Shown here: piece after piece, positions 15,673 to 24,732 of the stretch
Position numbering within the stretch: position 1 is the first letter of the stretch
Layout of the letters: each line of letters opens with the position of its first letter
Assembly: GCA_016125005.1 (NCBI GenBank)
Contig: WGMQ01000040.1
Location: forward strand, 1 to 41,103
Direction: 5' to 3'
Source: a bacterium
GTDB taxonomy: Bacteria; Sumerlaeota; Sumerlaeia; SLMS01
Length of the DNA stretch: 41,103 bases
Translations under genes and position numbers: made by a program
The notes under the pieces: generated by a model
What the model was told of the DNA's origin: nothing
What the model saw: only the letters and a program-made list of their open reading frames with translations
Databases searched by the model: none

Positions 15673-18201
15673 GTGAAAACGAAACAATTCGGGCGGCTTT
15701 TGGTGGCATCTGTGCTGCTGTGTGCATGGCTGGGGACGAGCGCATTTGCCGGTCCGGTCCCGGGCGTCGAGACGTTCACTCGCAAGCCCGTGGACTTTCC
15801 CGTTCAGCCAAGCATGGAAGTCTGGGACATCGGCAATGACGAGTACCTTGTCACCTTCAAGTGGACCCCCTCCGAGCCGGTGCGGTCGCCCGGCGTTGCC
15901 GGCGCCTTCAACAGTTGGTCGCGCACCGATCTGCCCTTTAGTGGACCGGACGGAAACGGCACCTGGACGGTCACGGCGCGGATCAAGGGGGGCGAGTACC
16001 GCTACAAGTTCATCGCCGGGGACAACGGCTGGTACACGGATCCGCTGAATCCGGTGGGCGAGCCCGACGGTCACAACGGCACCAATTCGATCCTGCGGCT
16101 CGGGCTGGTGGCATTGTTGGATGGTCGCGAGGCGAAGGCTGGCGACGGCAAGATCGAAGTGCGCGCCATCCATCATTCACCCGACGAGTTTACGTACTTC
16201 GATCTTTTCACCCCGGATGACGTGCTGATCCGCACCCGGTCGCTGGTGGGTGACATCGAATCGGTGACGATCAAGTTGGTGGCACGGGATGGGACCTCCG
16301 TGGCCCGCCCCATGGAAAAGGTGGCCTCCGACAAGCTGTACGACTTTTGGGAGATCCACTACCGCCATCACAAGGGCGACGTGGCGGTGGCCTATGAGTT
16401 CGAATACCGCGATGGCAGCACCGTGGAAAAATCGGCCACGCGCCATCCACTGGTGATGGACAAATCGCGGATGGTCAAGACGCCCGAGTGGGCGCGCGAC
16501 GCGGTTTGGTACCAGATCATGGTGGATCGCTTCCGCGATGGCGATCCTTCCAACAACCCGGAGTTTACGGCGGAAACCGAGCGCTCCAAGGTCACGCATC
16601 CGTGGCGCTCCGAGTGGTACACCGAGCAGCCGTGGGAGCGCGAAGGCGGGCAGAGCTTCTGGCGCTGGTCCATGTATAATCGTCTATACGGCGGCGATTT
16701 CGCGGGGGTTGAGCAGGAGCTGGACTACATCAAGTCGCTCGGCGTGACCGCGATTTACTTCAATCCGATCTTCGAGGCGACGAACTCCCACAAGTACAAC
16801 GCGCGGAGCTACATGCACGCAGACGACGGCTACGGTGTGCCCGGCGAATTCGCGCGCTCCACCGCCATCGAGGACCCGCTCGATCCGGATACCTGGATCT
16901 TCAACGAGTCCGACAAGAAAGTCCTCCAGTTGATTGCCGCGGCGAAGAAGCGCGGCCTGCGTGTCATCTTCGACGGCGTCTTCAACCACGTCGGGTCCGA
17001 CGCGATTTACTTCCAGGACGTGAAGAAGAACGGCAAGGCGTCGAAGTTCGCCGACTGGTTCGACGTGGTGAGCTGGGAGCCCTTCAAATACACCGGCTGG
17101 GCCGGGCACGATGGTCTTCCCCAGTTCCGCAAGGACCAGGAGCATGGCCTCGCCTCGGAGTCGCTCCGAAAATACATCTACGCAATCACGACGCGTTGGA
17201 TGGACCCGAACGGCGACGGCAATCCGTCGGACGGTATAGACGGCTGGCGCCTCGACGTGCCGATGGATGTGCCGATGGCCTTCTGGCGCGGGTGGTGCAA
17301 GCACGTGCGTGAGATCAACCCCAACGCCTACATCGTTGGCGAGATTTGGGACCCCGCGGAGGAATGGCTCAACGGCGAGACCTTCGACGCGGTGATGAAC
17401 TATCAGTTCGCCAAGATCGGCTTCCGCTACTTCGGCAACGTGGAGCAGAAGCTCAGCGCATCCGAGTTCGACCGCGAAATGGCGCGTCTGCGCGTGCGCT
17501 ATCCGCGTGCTCACACGGAGGTCCTGCAGAACCTATTCGACAGCCACGACACCGATCGCTGGGTCTCACGCATCGCCAACCCGGACCGCGCCTATGACGG
17601 GCGCAACCGCTTGCAGGATGACGGGGCGGATTATTTCGACAAGCGTCCCTCAGCCGCACACTATCAGAAGCTCAAGCTGATGGCCCTCTTCCAGTCGACC
17701 TACATCGGCGCGCCGATGATCTGGTACGGCACCGAGGTGGGCATGTACGGCGCCGACGATCCACGTTGTCGCATGCCGATGTGGTGGGCCGACATGATGC
17801 CCTACGACGACCCGACCTATACGATCGACAACGGATTGAAGGACCATTTCCGGCGGCTGTTTACGCTGCGGGCCGGTTCGAAGGACCTGCGCCGCGGCGA
17901 CTTCAAGTCGATCCTGATCGATGACGAGCAGGATCTATACGGCTTCGTCCGTTGGGACGAGGAGGGCAAGAAGGCCACTGTGGTGGTGCTGAACAACAGC
18001 GCGGCGGCAAGCACCTGCCGCCTGCCGATTCCCGATGCGACGATCCTGCCGCGCGGGTATGCGGCTCCCAAGGTGGTGTTCTCGCTCCGCGCCGAGGACG
18101 GCGCCCAACCGACTATCAAACAGGTGGCGGAAAAGAATCTCCCCACCCTCGAACTAAACCTTCCCCCGGTGACGGGCCTGGTTTTCACTGTTACCCGCTA
18201 G
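15673..18201 (+). CDS. Secreted GH13 alpha-amylase/pullulanase-like enzyme
   Basis: 842 residues from a GTG start preceded by GGGGGG at 15661-15666; this begins a clear signal peptide (MKTKQFGRLLVASVLLCAW...SAFA). A CBM48-like domain (VAGAFNSWSRTDLPF ... YRYKFIAGDNGWYTDP) and a second beta domain precede the barrel. The GH13 regions are intact: FDGVFNHVG, IDGWRLDVPMDV with nucleophile D528, IVGEIWDP with acid/base E557, and FDSHDTDR with D626. The barrel start WYQIMVDRFRDGDPSNNP and the MWWADM near the end fit the neopullulanase/cyclomaltodextrinase group. It is the first gene of the glucan-uptake operon, 22 bases before the next GH13 gene. Confidence 0.93.
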   Translation: MKTKQFGRLLVASVLLCAWLGTSAFAGPVPGVETFTRKPVDFPVQPSMEVWDIGNDEYLVTFKWTPSEPVRSPGVAGAFNSWSRTDLPFSGPDGNGTWTVTARIKGGEYRYKFIAGDNGWYTDPLNPVGEPDGHNGTNSILRLGLVALLDGREAKAGDGKIEVRAIHHSPDEFTYFDLFTPDDVLIRTRSLVGDIESVTIKLVARDGTSVARPMEKVASDKLYDFWEIHYRHHKGDVAVAYEFEYRDGSTVEKSATRHPLVMDKSRMVKTPEWARDAVWYQIMVDRFRDGDPSNNPEFTAETERSKVTHPWRSEWYTEQPWEREGGQSFWRWSMYNRLYGGDFAGVEQELDYIKSLGVTAIYFNPIFEATNSHKYNARSYMHADDGYGVPGEFARSTAIEDPLDPDTWIFNESDKKVLQLIAAAKKRGLRVIFDGVFNHVGSDAIYFQDVKKNGKASKFADWFDVVSWEPFKYTGWAGHDGLPQFRKDQEHGLASESLRKYIYAITTRWMDPNGDGNPSDGIDGWRLDVPMDVPMAFWRGWCKHVREINPNAYIVGEIWDPAEEWLNGETFDAVMNYQFAKIGFRYFGNVEQKLSASEFDREMARLRVRYPRAHTEVLQNLFDSHDTDRWVSRIANPDRAYDGRNRLQDDGADYFDKRPSAAHYQKLKLMALFQSTYIGAPMIWYGTEVGMYGADDPRCRMPMWWADMMPYDDPTYTIDNGLKDHFRRLFTLRAGSKDLRRGDFKSILIDDEQDLYGFVRWDEEGKKATVVVLNNSAAASTCRLPIPDATILPRGYAAPKVVFSLRAEDGAQPTIKQVAEKNLPTLELNLPPVTGLVFTVTR

Positions 18202-18223
18202 TTCCCAGAGAGGTTCCCGCACG

Positions 18224-20815
18224 ATGAAGAGGAAATTTGATCGTCAACTCCGCACTGTCCGCGTGGCGGCAGCAACGGCGCTGGCGCTTGCGGCGCTGCC
18301 GCAGGCGGACGCCCGCGTGATGCTCCAGTACTTTGAGGGGAAGTGGGAGACGATGGAGCGTCGCATGCCGGACATCTTCATGGCTGGCTACGGAGCCATG
18401 TGGCTTCCGCCTGCCGCGCGCGCCGACAGCGGGGATCAGAGCGTGGGCTTTGACGTGTTTGATCGCTTTGACCTCGGCAATGAATTCCGTCCGACGCTTT
18501 ATGGCACGGAGCAGTCGCTCCGCCAGATGATCAAGGCGTCGAAGTCGGCGGGCATCCTGATCTACTTCGACACGGTCTATAACCACAACGGCTTCAGCGA
18601 CGGCTATCGCGGCGACAACGGCGGCGCATGCCAACTCAACTGGGCCATCGGAGAAGGTGGTTATCCGGGCTTCATCATGAGCGGGCGCGACCTGCCGGAC
18701 AATCCGGTCAACACGCCCTTCGACATGGAGTTCCGCAACATTTGCCCCTCCGCCCAGTTCCCCTCGCCGAGTTGCGACAGCGACCCGCTCAACTGCCGCA
18801 TTGCGGGCTTGATCGACATCAATCACGACACCGATTTCCAATATATCCGCCATCCCGCCACGCCCGACAATCCGTCGAACATTCCCTACCAGGCCAATCG
18901 GGTCTCGAATGAGAATCGGCGGTTCTATCCAGACAACGACCTGGCGTCGCCCTACGATGACGGCGTGAAGCCGTTCAACCTGGGCAGCCCCCTCTCCGGC
19001 GATCCGGGCCCGGAGAACGTCAACCAGATGCTCCAGCGCTACACCCAGTGGATGCTGGAGGTGAATGGCGTGGCGGGCTTCCGCCTCGCCGCGATCAAAC
19101 ACACGTCGGCGGGTTGGTACACCAACATCTATGACTTCGCGGCGCACAATCGCGGGCGCGATTTCTGGGGCCGCCAGATGACGCCGTTTTCCTTCGGCGA
19201 GTATGTGACAAGCAGTTGGGATGATCTGCGTCCGCACCACCGCAAGGACGGCTACGGCAACCGAACGGTACTCGACTATCCGCTGAAGTTCTCGATGAGC
19301 AATAACATCGGCAACCCGAGTGGTAACTTCGGGGCGATCCTCGGGGCGAGTGCCGACGGACTCGACGATGGTGACACGCAGAATGGCTCGGCGGGCGTGC
19401 TCTTCATCCAGGCGCATGACAACGGCATCGGTGACCCACCGGGGCTCCAGAACATGGCCTACGCGCACATCCTGACGCGCAAGGGCTTCCCCCTTGTCTA
19501 CTACAACGCGCAGGAGTTCGGCGACGGTCGCGACTTCCCGAATCGGAATTCGCGCGGCGACGCGCTCGGCATGTTTGGTTCCACGATTACGAAGCTGGTC
19601 GCCATCAACAACAACATGGTCAACGCCCGCGGCGGGAACAACTTCAATAACCTGTGGCAGGACGCCGACTACATCGCCTACGAGTTGAACAACACGCTGC
19701 TGGTCGGCCTTTGTGATCGTGGCGACCAAGGTTCCAACGGTCTTGGTTACGAGGAACGTCTGGTGACCATCCCGGGCTTCCGCAATGTTCGCCTGAAGGA
19801 ACTGACCGGCAACGCCACAAACGCCACGGTCGACCCGAACGATGACATCCGCGACTTCATCGACGTTCCCGCCGACGGTCGCGTGCAGTTCCGCGTCCCG
19901 ACCGACAAGAATCGCAACGGCGCCGGTCACGGGCTTCCCTATGTGGTGTACTCGATAGATCCGCCGCAGGGCGCGACAGTGACCGTGCCCGGCAGTGGCT
20001 CGCGCACGGACGTGGGACTCACCGTCGAAAACGTCCACCAGACCCTGTTCCTGGCCCCGGATCCGGACACAGCTCCGGCCTCGCAGCGTCGTCTGACGCG
20101 CATCGACGTGCTGACCGGCAACACGGCCAATGTGCTGCTGAAGCTGGATGGCGGCACGGCTGAGGACAACGCGCTCATCAAGTGGAACTACGGCATCAAC
20201 ATCGACGGCGAGAGCCTCCCCAACCAGCCGTTCGGCATCGCCCATGGCATCGACGACCCGCTGACGGGTGGCTTCGATAACTTCACCCAGAAGAGCCCCC
20301 GCTCCTCCGGCGGCACCGGCGAGTATCGCGTCACGGTCGACCTGACGAACCCCGACATTCCCGAGGGCTATAACTACCTGACGTCAGTGGCCTTCGTCGA
20401 GCGGCTCTCCGGACTGCCGCCCATCAACAATACCTTCCGCAAGGTTGTCTATGTGGACCGGCGCCCGCCCGACGTCACCGTGGTTTTCCCGACCACGACC
20501 GGTGTGAATGACGTAACGGAGACGAGCTACGGCTTTGTGGTGGAGAATCCGGACGGCACGGCCAATTCCTGCCACTATTTCTGGAACCTTCCCGAGGGCA
20601 CGAATCCGATCACCAGCAACCTGCTCAACGATGGCAACAAGGCGACCAAGTCCGACCGGCAACGCTACCGCTTCACGCTCAACAACCTGCGTCGCGGCGA
20701 CAACCAGCGGCTTACCCTTGTGCTCTTCGAGGAAACCGGCAATTCAACCATCCAGACTTTCAACGTCGGTGTGAACGTGGCGGACGTGAAGCCTCTCGGC
20801 TTCATGATGTACTGA
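18224..20815 (+). CDS. GH13-like secreted protein lacking the catalytic nucleophile
   Basis: 863 residues with a signal peptide ending ADA. GH13 barrel features are present: FDTVYNHNGF (region I), FSFGEYV with E326 (region III) and FIQAHDNGIG with D399 (region IV). In region II the usual GxDGFRxDAxKH reads GVAGFRLAAIKHTS, so the nucleophile Asp is Ala289 (codon GCC at 19088-19090) and the preceding Asp is also Ala. The frame is otherwise intact, with about 300 residues of beta-sandwich C-terminal domains (PPDVTVVFPTTTG; FVVENPDG). Retaining GH13 catalysis needs that Asp, so it is probably a glucan-binding or regulatory pseudoenzyme. It lies between the active amylase and the ABC permease genes. 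Confidence 0.85.
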   Translation: MKRKFDRQLRTVRVAAATALALAALPQADARVMLQYFEGKWETMERRMPDIFMAGYGAMWLPPAARADSGDQSVGFDVFDRFDLGNEFRPTLYGTEQSLRQMIKASKSAGILIYFDTVYNHNGFSDGYRGDNGGACQLNWAIGEGGYPGFIMSGRDLPDNPVNTPFDMEFRNICPSAQFPSPSCDSDPLNCRIAGLIDINHDTDFQYIRHPATPDNPSNIPYQANRVSNENRRFYPDNDLASPYDDGVKPFNLGSPLSGDPGPENVNQMLQRYTQWMLEVNGVAGFRLAAIKHTSAGWYTNIYDFAAHNRGRDFWGRQMTPFSFGEYVTSSWDDLRPHHRKDGYGNRTVLDYPLKFSMSNNIGNPSGNFGAILGASADGLDDGDTQNGSAGVLFIQAHDNGIGDPPGLQNMAYAHILTRKGFPLVYYNAQEFGDGRDFPNRNSRGDALGMFGSTITKLVAINNNMVNARGGNNFNNLWQDADYIAYELNNTLLVGLCDRGDQGSNGLGYEERLVTIPGFRNVRLKELTGNATNATVDPNDDIRDFIDVPADGRVQFRVPTDKNRNGAGHGLPYVVYSIDPPQGATVTVPGSGSRTDVGLTVENVHQTLFLAPDPDTAPASQRRLTRIDVLTGNTANVLLKLDGGTAEDNALIKWNYGINIDGESLPNQPFGIAHGIDDPLTGGFDNFTQKSPRSSGGTGEYRVTVDLTNPDIPEGYNYLTSVAFVERLSGLPPINNTFRKVVYVDRRPPDVTVVFPTTTGVNDVTETSYGFVVENPDGTANSCHYFWNLPEGTNPITSNLLNDGNKATKSDRQRYRFTLNNLRRGDNQRLTLVLFEETGNSTIQTFNVGVNVADVKPLGFMMY

Positions 20816-20840
20816 TCATCCTACCGGAGTGCGACCCGCA

Positions 20841-21773
20841 ATGCCGCAGGACCACATCAAACTTCAGGACGATTTGAAGGCGCTCTTCTTCATCGCGCCC
20901 TTCATGATCGTCTTCATGATCTTCATCGGATATCCGCTGTTTTACAGCCTGTGGATCAGCTTCCACCGCGTGACGATCTACTCGGACTTCTATGACATCT
21001 TCGGGACCATGCAGTATGTGGGATTCTCGAACTATACAAAGGTCCTGACCGACGCGAGCTTCTGGTGGTCGGTTGCCCTGACCTTCGTCTACGCGGCGCT
21101 GACGATCTTCCCCGGCATGGCGCTTTCGCTCGGGCTGGCGATGTTCCTAAATCGCAAGGTCCGCGGCTTCGGCCTCATGCGAAGCGGGTTCTTCCTCCCC
21201 AACGTGTTCGACGTGTACGTGGTGGGCGTGATCTGGCTGATGATCTACAATCCCCGCAGCGGACCGGTCTCCGCGCTGCTCCAGTACACGGGCCTGAGCG
21301 AGTACATCGGCACCGGCATGTTGAGCAACCCGTGGACGACGCTCCCGGCGGTGGCGCTCGCGATGATCCTGAAGAACGCGGGCTTCGGCATGATCCTTTT
21401 CCTGACCAGCCTCAACAACATGAACGAGTCCATCTTCGAAGCGGCCGATGTGGACGGCGCCACGCCGTGGCAGAAGCTCATCCACATCACGATTCCCATG
21501 CTGCGTCCGATCATCTTCTTCCTGACGATCACCGGCATGGTGGGGACGCTCAACGCGTTCTCCGAAGTGTACGCCATGACCGATGACACGGGCGGGACGT
21601 CGCTGACGATCGGTGGCATCACGCTCAAATCCGGCGCCATCAGCGGCTACTATCTATACAAGGCCTTCGCCGAATCGATGTACGGAGAGGCTGCCGCCAT
21701 CAGCTTCGTGCTGCTTGTCATCGCGCTGCTCATCAGCTTTGTCAGCTACCGCGTCCTCGAGCCGAAAGGATAA
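20841..21773 (+). CDS. ABC sugar transporter permease, MalF-like
   Basis: 310 residues with about six membrane helices. The ABC-importer EAA loop reads EAADVDGATPWQKLIHITIPMLRP, the cytoplasmic contact with the ATPase. It is the UgpA/MsmF/MalF type without the big periplasmic loop of Escherichia coli MalF. GGAG at 20826-20829 supports ATG 20841 rather than the GTG at 20829. It follows the GH13 genes by 25 bases and precedes the partner permease by three bases, so uptake of the maltodextrins released by these amylases is the likely job. Confidence 0.92.
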   Translation: MPQDHIKLQDDLKALFFIAPFMIVFMIFIGYPLFYSLWISFHRVTIYSDFYDIFGTMQYVGFSNYTKVLTDASFWWSVALTFVYAALTIFPGMALSLGLAMFLNRKVRGFGLMRSGFFLPNVFDVYVVGVIWLMIYNPRSGPVSALLQYTGLSEYIGTGMLSNPWTTLPAVALAMILKNAGFGMILFLTSLNNMNESIFEAADVDGATPWQKLIHITIPMLRPIIFFLTITGMVGTLNAFSEVYAMTDDTGGTSLTIGGITLKSGAISGYYLYKAFAESMYGEAAAISFVLLVIALLISFVSYRVLEPKG

Positions 21774-21776
21774 CCC

Positions 21777-23189
21777 GTGGCCGCCGATTCCCACTCCAAG
21801 AACGACCGCAAGGCAGGAAGCCATTCCGTCGGGGCGCGTCTCATCAACGCAGGCATCATCACCGCCCTGCTGGTGCTGCTGTTTATCGTGCTGCTCCCCA
21901 TGCTGTGGATGATTGTCACCGCCTTCAAAACGAAGGGCACCGCCTTCCAACTGGCCTTCTTGCCGGAAACCCGCCTGGTGGATCCACCACGAGGTTCCAC
22001 GCCCCTGCCCATCCGTGTTGTCGACAAGGAAGCGGTCTCCGTGTACCTTGAGTGGGTGGACGAGAACGCCATCTCCGTGCAGGCCACGCTGACGCAGGGC
22101 GCCAAGACGGAGACCATCGACCTCCAGCGCGGCTCGGCGGGGACCTTCAGCGCCGTCGCCGCCCCCGAGGGCTTCGTGGCTGGCGAGCCGATGACCGTCG
22201 TCTATACACTGGACGAGACAAAGAATCAGGACCCGATCACGATGACCGCGGTCGCGGGCCTCAACGTGACGGTGAAGCAACCGCGCCTCCTCGCCGTCAA
22301 TGAAGGCGGCAAGCTGCGGATCTCGCTCGGCGGCATCCCCGCAGAGCAGAAGGCAGCGGTACTGCTGGTCGATGAGAACGAACGGGAACGCCGCGTGACA
22401 CTCACCAACTCGGGCGAAGGCTACTTCACCGGTGAGGTGCCCGCGGGCGCGGAGACGGCCTTGCGCGTCGAGCGCGAGCGAGCGTTCGGTGCCGCCGTCG
22501 CGGCGCGCTATACGCTCGACAACTTCCGCTCGATCCTGGGGGCGGACAACTTCAACTTCGGCAAGTTCTTCTTCAACTCGCTCGTGGTCGCGACCTCGGC
22601 GGGGCTTCTGACGGTGCTCATCTGCACGCTGGCCGGCTATGCCTTCGCCCAGTTCAACTTCCACTTCCGCGATTCGCTGTTCGGGCTGCTGCTGACGTCC
22701 ATGCTGGTGCCCGGCATGATCTTCATGGTTCCGCAGTTCAGCATCACGCTGAGCCTCGGCATGATGGATAGTTACGCGGGCATGGTGGTGCCGCACCTGG
22801 CCAACGTGTTCGGCCTGTTCCTCATGCGCCAGTACATCAGCCAGATTCCGCGCGACCTTTTCGCCGCAGCGGAAATCGACGGCGCGCGCCAGCACCAGAT
22901 ATTCCACACGATCGTCATCCCCATCTGCCTCCCCATCATGGTGACGCTGTTCCTGCTGGTTTTCGTGGGTCAGTGGTCAAACTTCCTCTGGCAACTCATC
23001 ATCAACACGGGCCAGTCCGAGGTGCTGACCCTTCCCGTTGGCCTGCAACAGTTCAAGGGGCAGAACGCCAACGAGTGGGAGAAGATCATGGCAGGCGCCT
23101 GCTTCTCCATCGTGCCGATCGCGGTGTTGTTCCTGACGCTTCAGAAATACTTCATGGAAGGCCTGACAGCCGGGGCGGTGAAGGAATGA
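21777..23189 (+). CDS. ABC sugar transporter permease, MalG-like, with large extracytoplasmic insertion
   Basis: 470 residues, against about 280 for the family. The first helix (ALLVLLFIVLLPMLWMIVTAF, about 30-50) is followed by some 185 inserted residues (about 58-243), rich in short beta-like strands (AVSVYLEWVDENAISVQATL; TMTAVAGLNVTVKQP; KLRISLGGIPAEQKAAVLLV). The usual sequence then resumes at YTLDNFRSIL (Y245), with the remaining helices and the EAA loop AAAEIDGARQHQIFHTIVIP. The insertion falls outside the cell membrane, where the binding protein docks. The start is GTG with AAAGGA six bases upstream. Its stop overlaps the start of the binding-protein gene (ATGA). Confidence 0.9.
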   Translation: MAADSHSKNDRKAGSHSVGARLINAGIITALLVLLFIVLLPMLWMIVTAFKTKGTAFQLAFLPETRLVDPPRGSTPLPIRVVDKEAVSVYLEWVDENAISVQATLTQGAKTETIDLQRGSAGTFSAVAAPEGFVAGEPMTVVYTLDETKNQDPITMTAVAGLNVTVKQPRLLAVNEGGKLRISLGGIPAEQKAAVLLVDENERERRVTLTNSGEGYFTGEVPAGAETALRVERERAFGAAVAARYTLDNFRSILGADNFNFGKFFFNSLVVATSAGLLTVLICTLAGYAFAQFNFHFRDSLFGLLLTSMLVPGMIFMVPQFSITLSLGMMDSYAGMVVPHLANVFGLFLMRQYISQIPRDLFAAAEIDGARQHQIFHTIVIPICLPIMVTLFLLVFVGQWSNFLWQLIINTGQSEVLTLPVGLQQFKGQNANEWEKIMAGACFSIVPIAVLFLTLQKYFMEGLTAGAVKE

Positions 23190-24643
23190 GAACCATGTCG
23201 CTGAGTCGCTTCTTCGTCGCATTCGTGCTGCTTGCCGTCGTCGTTGGCGTCACGGCCATCGGATGCAATCGGCGCAAGTCGGCACCGGAAGGCGTGAAGG
23301 TCCTGGAGGTATGGCAGGGCTTCAACGTCGAGGAAACCGCCGTCTTCAAGGACATCATGAAGGACTTCGAGAAGGACTACGCGGCGCGCACCGGTCAGAA
23401 GGTCGAGGTTCGCGTCCAGTACGTTTCCTTCAACGACATGTTCACCAAGCTCCGCACGGCGGCGCTGGCGAAGATGACGCCGGATATCGCCTTCATGGAC
23501 TCGATCAAGGTCACGGAGCTGGCGCTGGGGCGCGCGCTGGTGCCCATCGAGGAACTGGACTCGTTCAAGAAGCGCTACGGCACGATGGAGAAGGCGCGCG
23601 AGGAGTTCGTTGGCGCGTCGTTCGACGCGGGGATCGTCAATCGTCTCGGCCAGCGCCATCTATACGGAATGCCGGTGCAGACCACGACGGTGTCGCTCTT
23701 CTGGAACCGCGAGATGTTCCGCCGCAAGGCGACCGAGCTGCGTGCCGCGGGGCTCGACCCCACGCGTCCGCCGCGTGACTGGGACGAGATGCTCGCCTAT
23801 GGCAAGGTTCTGACGGAGCCGGGCAAAGTCTACGCCTTCGGCTTGCATGGCTCCATGTGGTTCAACTTCACGATCTTCAACATCTACGGGGTTGAGTTCG
23901 TCACCTATGACGAAAACGGCGTGGCACAGGCCAGCTTCGACTCGCCCAACGGGCTGGCGGCGCTGCATCGCATCGAGACCATTGCCCACAGCGGCGTCGA
24001 AGGCGGCGCGTGGGTGCGTGGCGCCCTCGGCCCCGAGGCCGGGTTCCTCAACGACGTCTATGCCATGTGCCTCACGGGTCCGTGGAACGTGGAGAACTTC
24101 ACCAACGCGGGGAAGGACTTCGACATCGACCTGATCCCCGGCCCGTCGATGGAGGAAGTCCGTCGCCTGGGCCTGCCGCCGCGGCTCCCGGGCGGCGACC
24201 CGAACGACCCGCGCACCTACACCTCCAGCAACGTCGGCGGCCAGACGGGCGTCATCATGCGGCTGTGCGAGGAACGTGACCTGGCGTTCGAACTGCTCGA
24301 CTACTTCACCAGCGAGAAGGTCCAGCGCCGCTGGGCGAGCGGCCTCGGCCAGATTCCCGTCCGCAAGGCCGCGTGGGAGAACCTCGACACCAGCAAGTTC
24401 CCCTTCATGCCCAAGTTCATGACCCAGCTTGCCACCGCCAAGCGCATCCCCCAGATCCCGCTCTACGGCGTGCTGGAGAACGATCTCTTCAACCCGGAGG
24501 TCGACCTGCTCCTGAACAAGGGACAGACTCCCGAGCAAATGACCAAGCGCATGCAGGACGGCATGGAGCAAAAGATCTTCAAGCGGATCAACGACTCGCT
24601 CGAAGCGGCCCGGAAAGCCGACAAGGACGAGTCGGGGAGCTGA
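23186..24643 (+). CDS. Lipoprotein sugar-binding protein of an ABC importer (MalE-like)
   Basis: 485 residues. The start MRTMSLSRFFVAFVLL leads to a lipobox (TAIGC), so it is membrane-tethered. The solute-binding family 1 fold shows in VLEVWQGFNVEETAVFKDIMKDFEKDY, TPDIAFMDS, YGMPVQTTTVSLFWNREMF and AMCLTGPWNVENF. It binds maltodextrin-like sugars and delivers them to the two permeases. It is translationally coupled to the MalG-like gene. No ATPase gene follows; a shared MsmX/UgpC-type ATPase elsewhere would be needed, as is common in such operons. A weak GC-rich hairpin lies just downstream (about 24674-24697). Confidence 0.93.
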   Translation: MRTMSLSRFFVAFVLLAVVVGVTAIGCNRRKSAPEGVKVLEVWQGFNVEETAVFKDIMKDFEKDYAARTGQKVEVRVQYVSFNDMFTKLRTAALAKMTPDIAFMDSIKVTELALGRALVPIEELDSFKKRYGTMEKAREEFVGASFDAGIVNRLGQRHLYGMPVQTTTVSLFWNREMFRRKATELRAAGLDPTRPPRDWDEMLAYGKVLTEPGKVYAFGLHGSMWFNFTIFNIYGVEFVTYDENGVAQASFDSPNGLAALHRIETIAHSGVEGGAWVRGALGPEAGFLNDVYAMCLTGPWNVENFTNAGKDFDIDLIPGPSMEEVRRLGLPPRLPGGDPNDPRTYTSSNVGGQTGVIMRLCEERDLAFELLDYFTSEKVQRRWASGLGQIPVRKAAWENLDTSKFPFMPKFMTQLATAKRIPQIPLYGVLENDLFNPEVDLLLNKGQTPEQMTKRMQDGMEQKIFKRINDSLEAARKADKDESGS

Positions 24644-24732
24644 CTCCGCTTTCGTTTGACCTTCCACCCACCGTCGGCGGGAAATACCGGCGACGTTTGC
24701 ACTGCTTCCCCCCTGCGAGGTTTCTCCACGCA

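Noticed and set aside
18191..20245. 684-codon minus-strand frame opposite the GH13-like gene
   Set aside because: It mirrors the codon usage of a well-supported gene, has no ribosome-binding site or domain, and is rich in Val/Arg/Asp as shadow frames are.
21654..22907. 417-codon minus-strand frame opposite the MalG-like gene, considered as an explanation of the insertion
   Set aside because: The insertion is explained by an intact plus-strand frame with matching flanking family sequence; the antisense frame has no signature.
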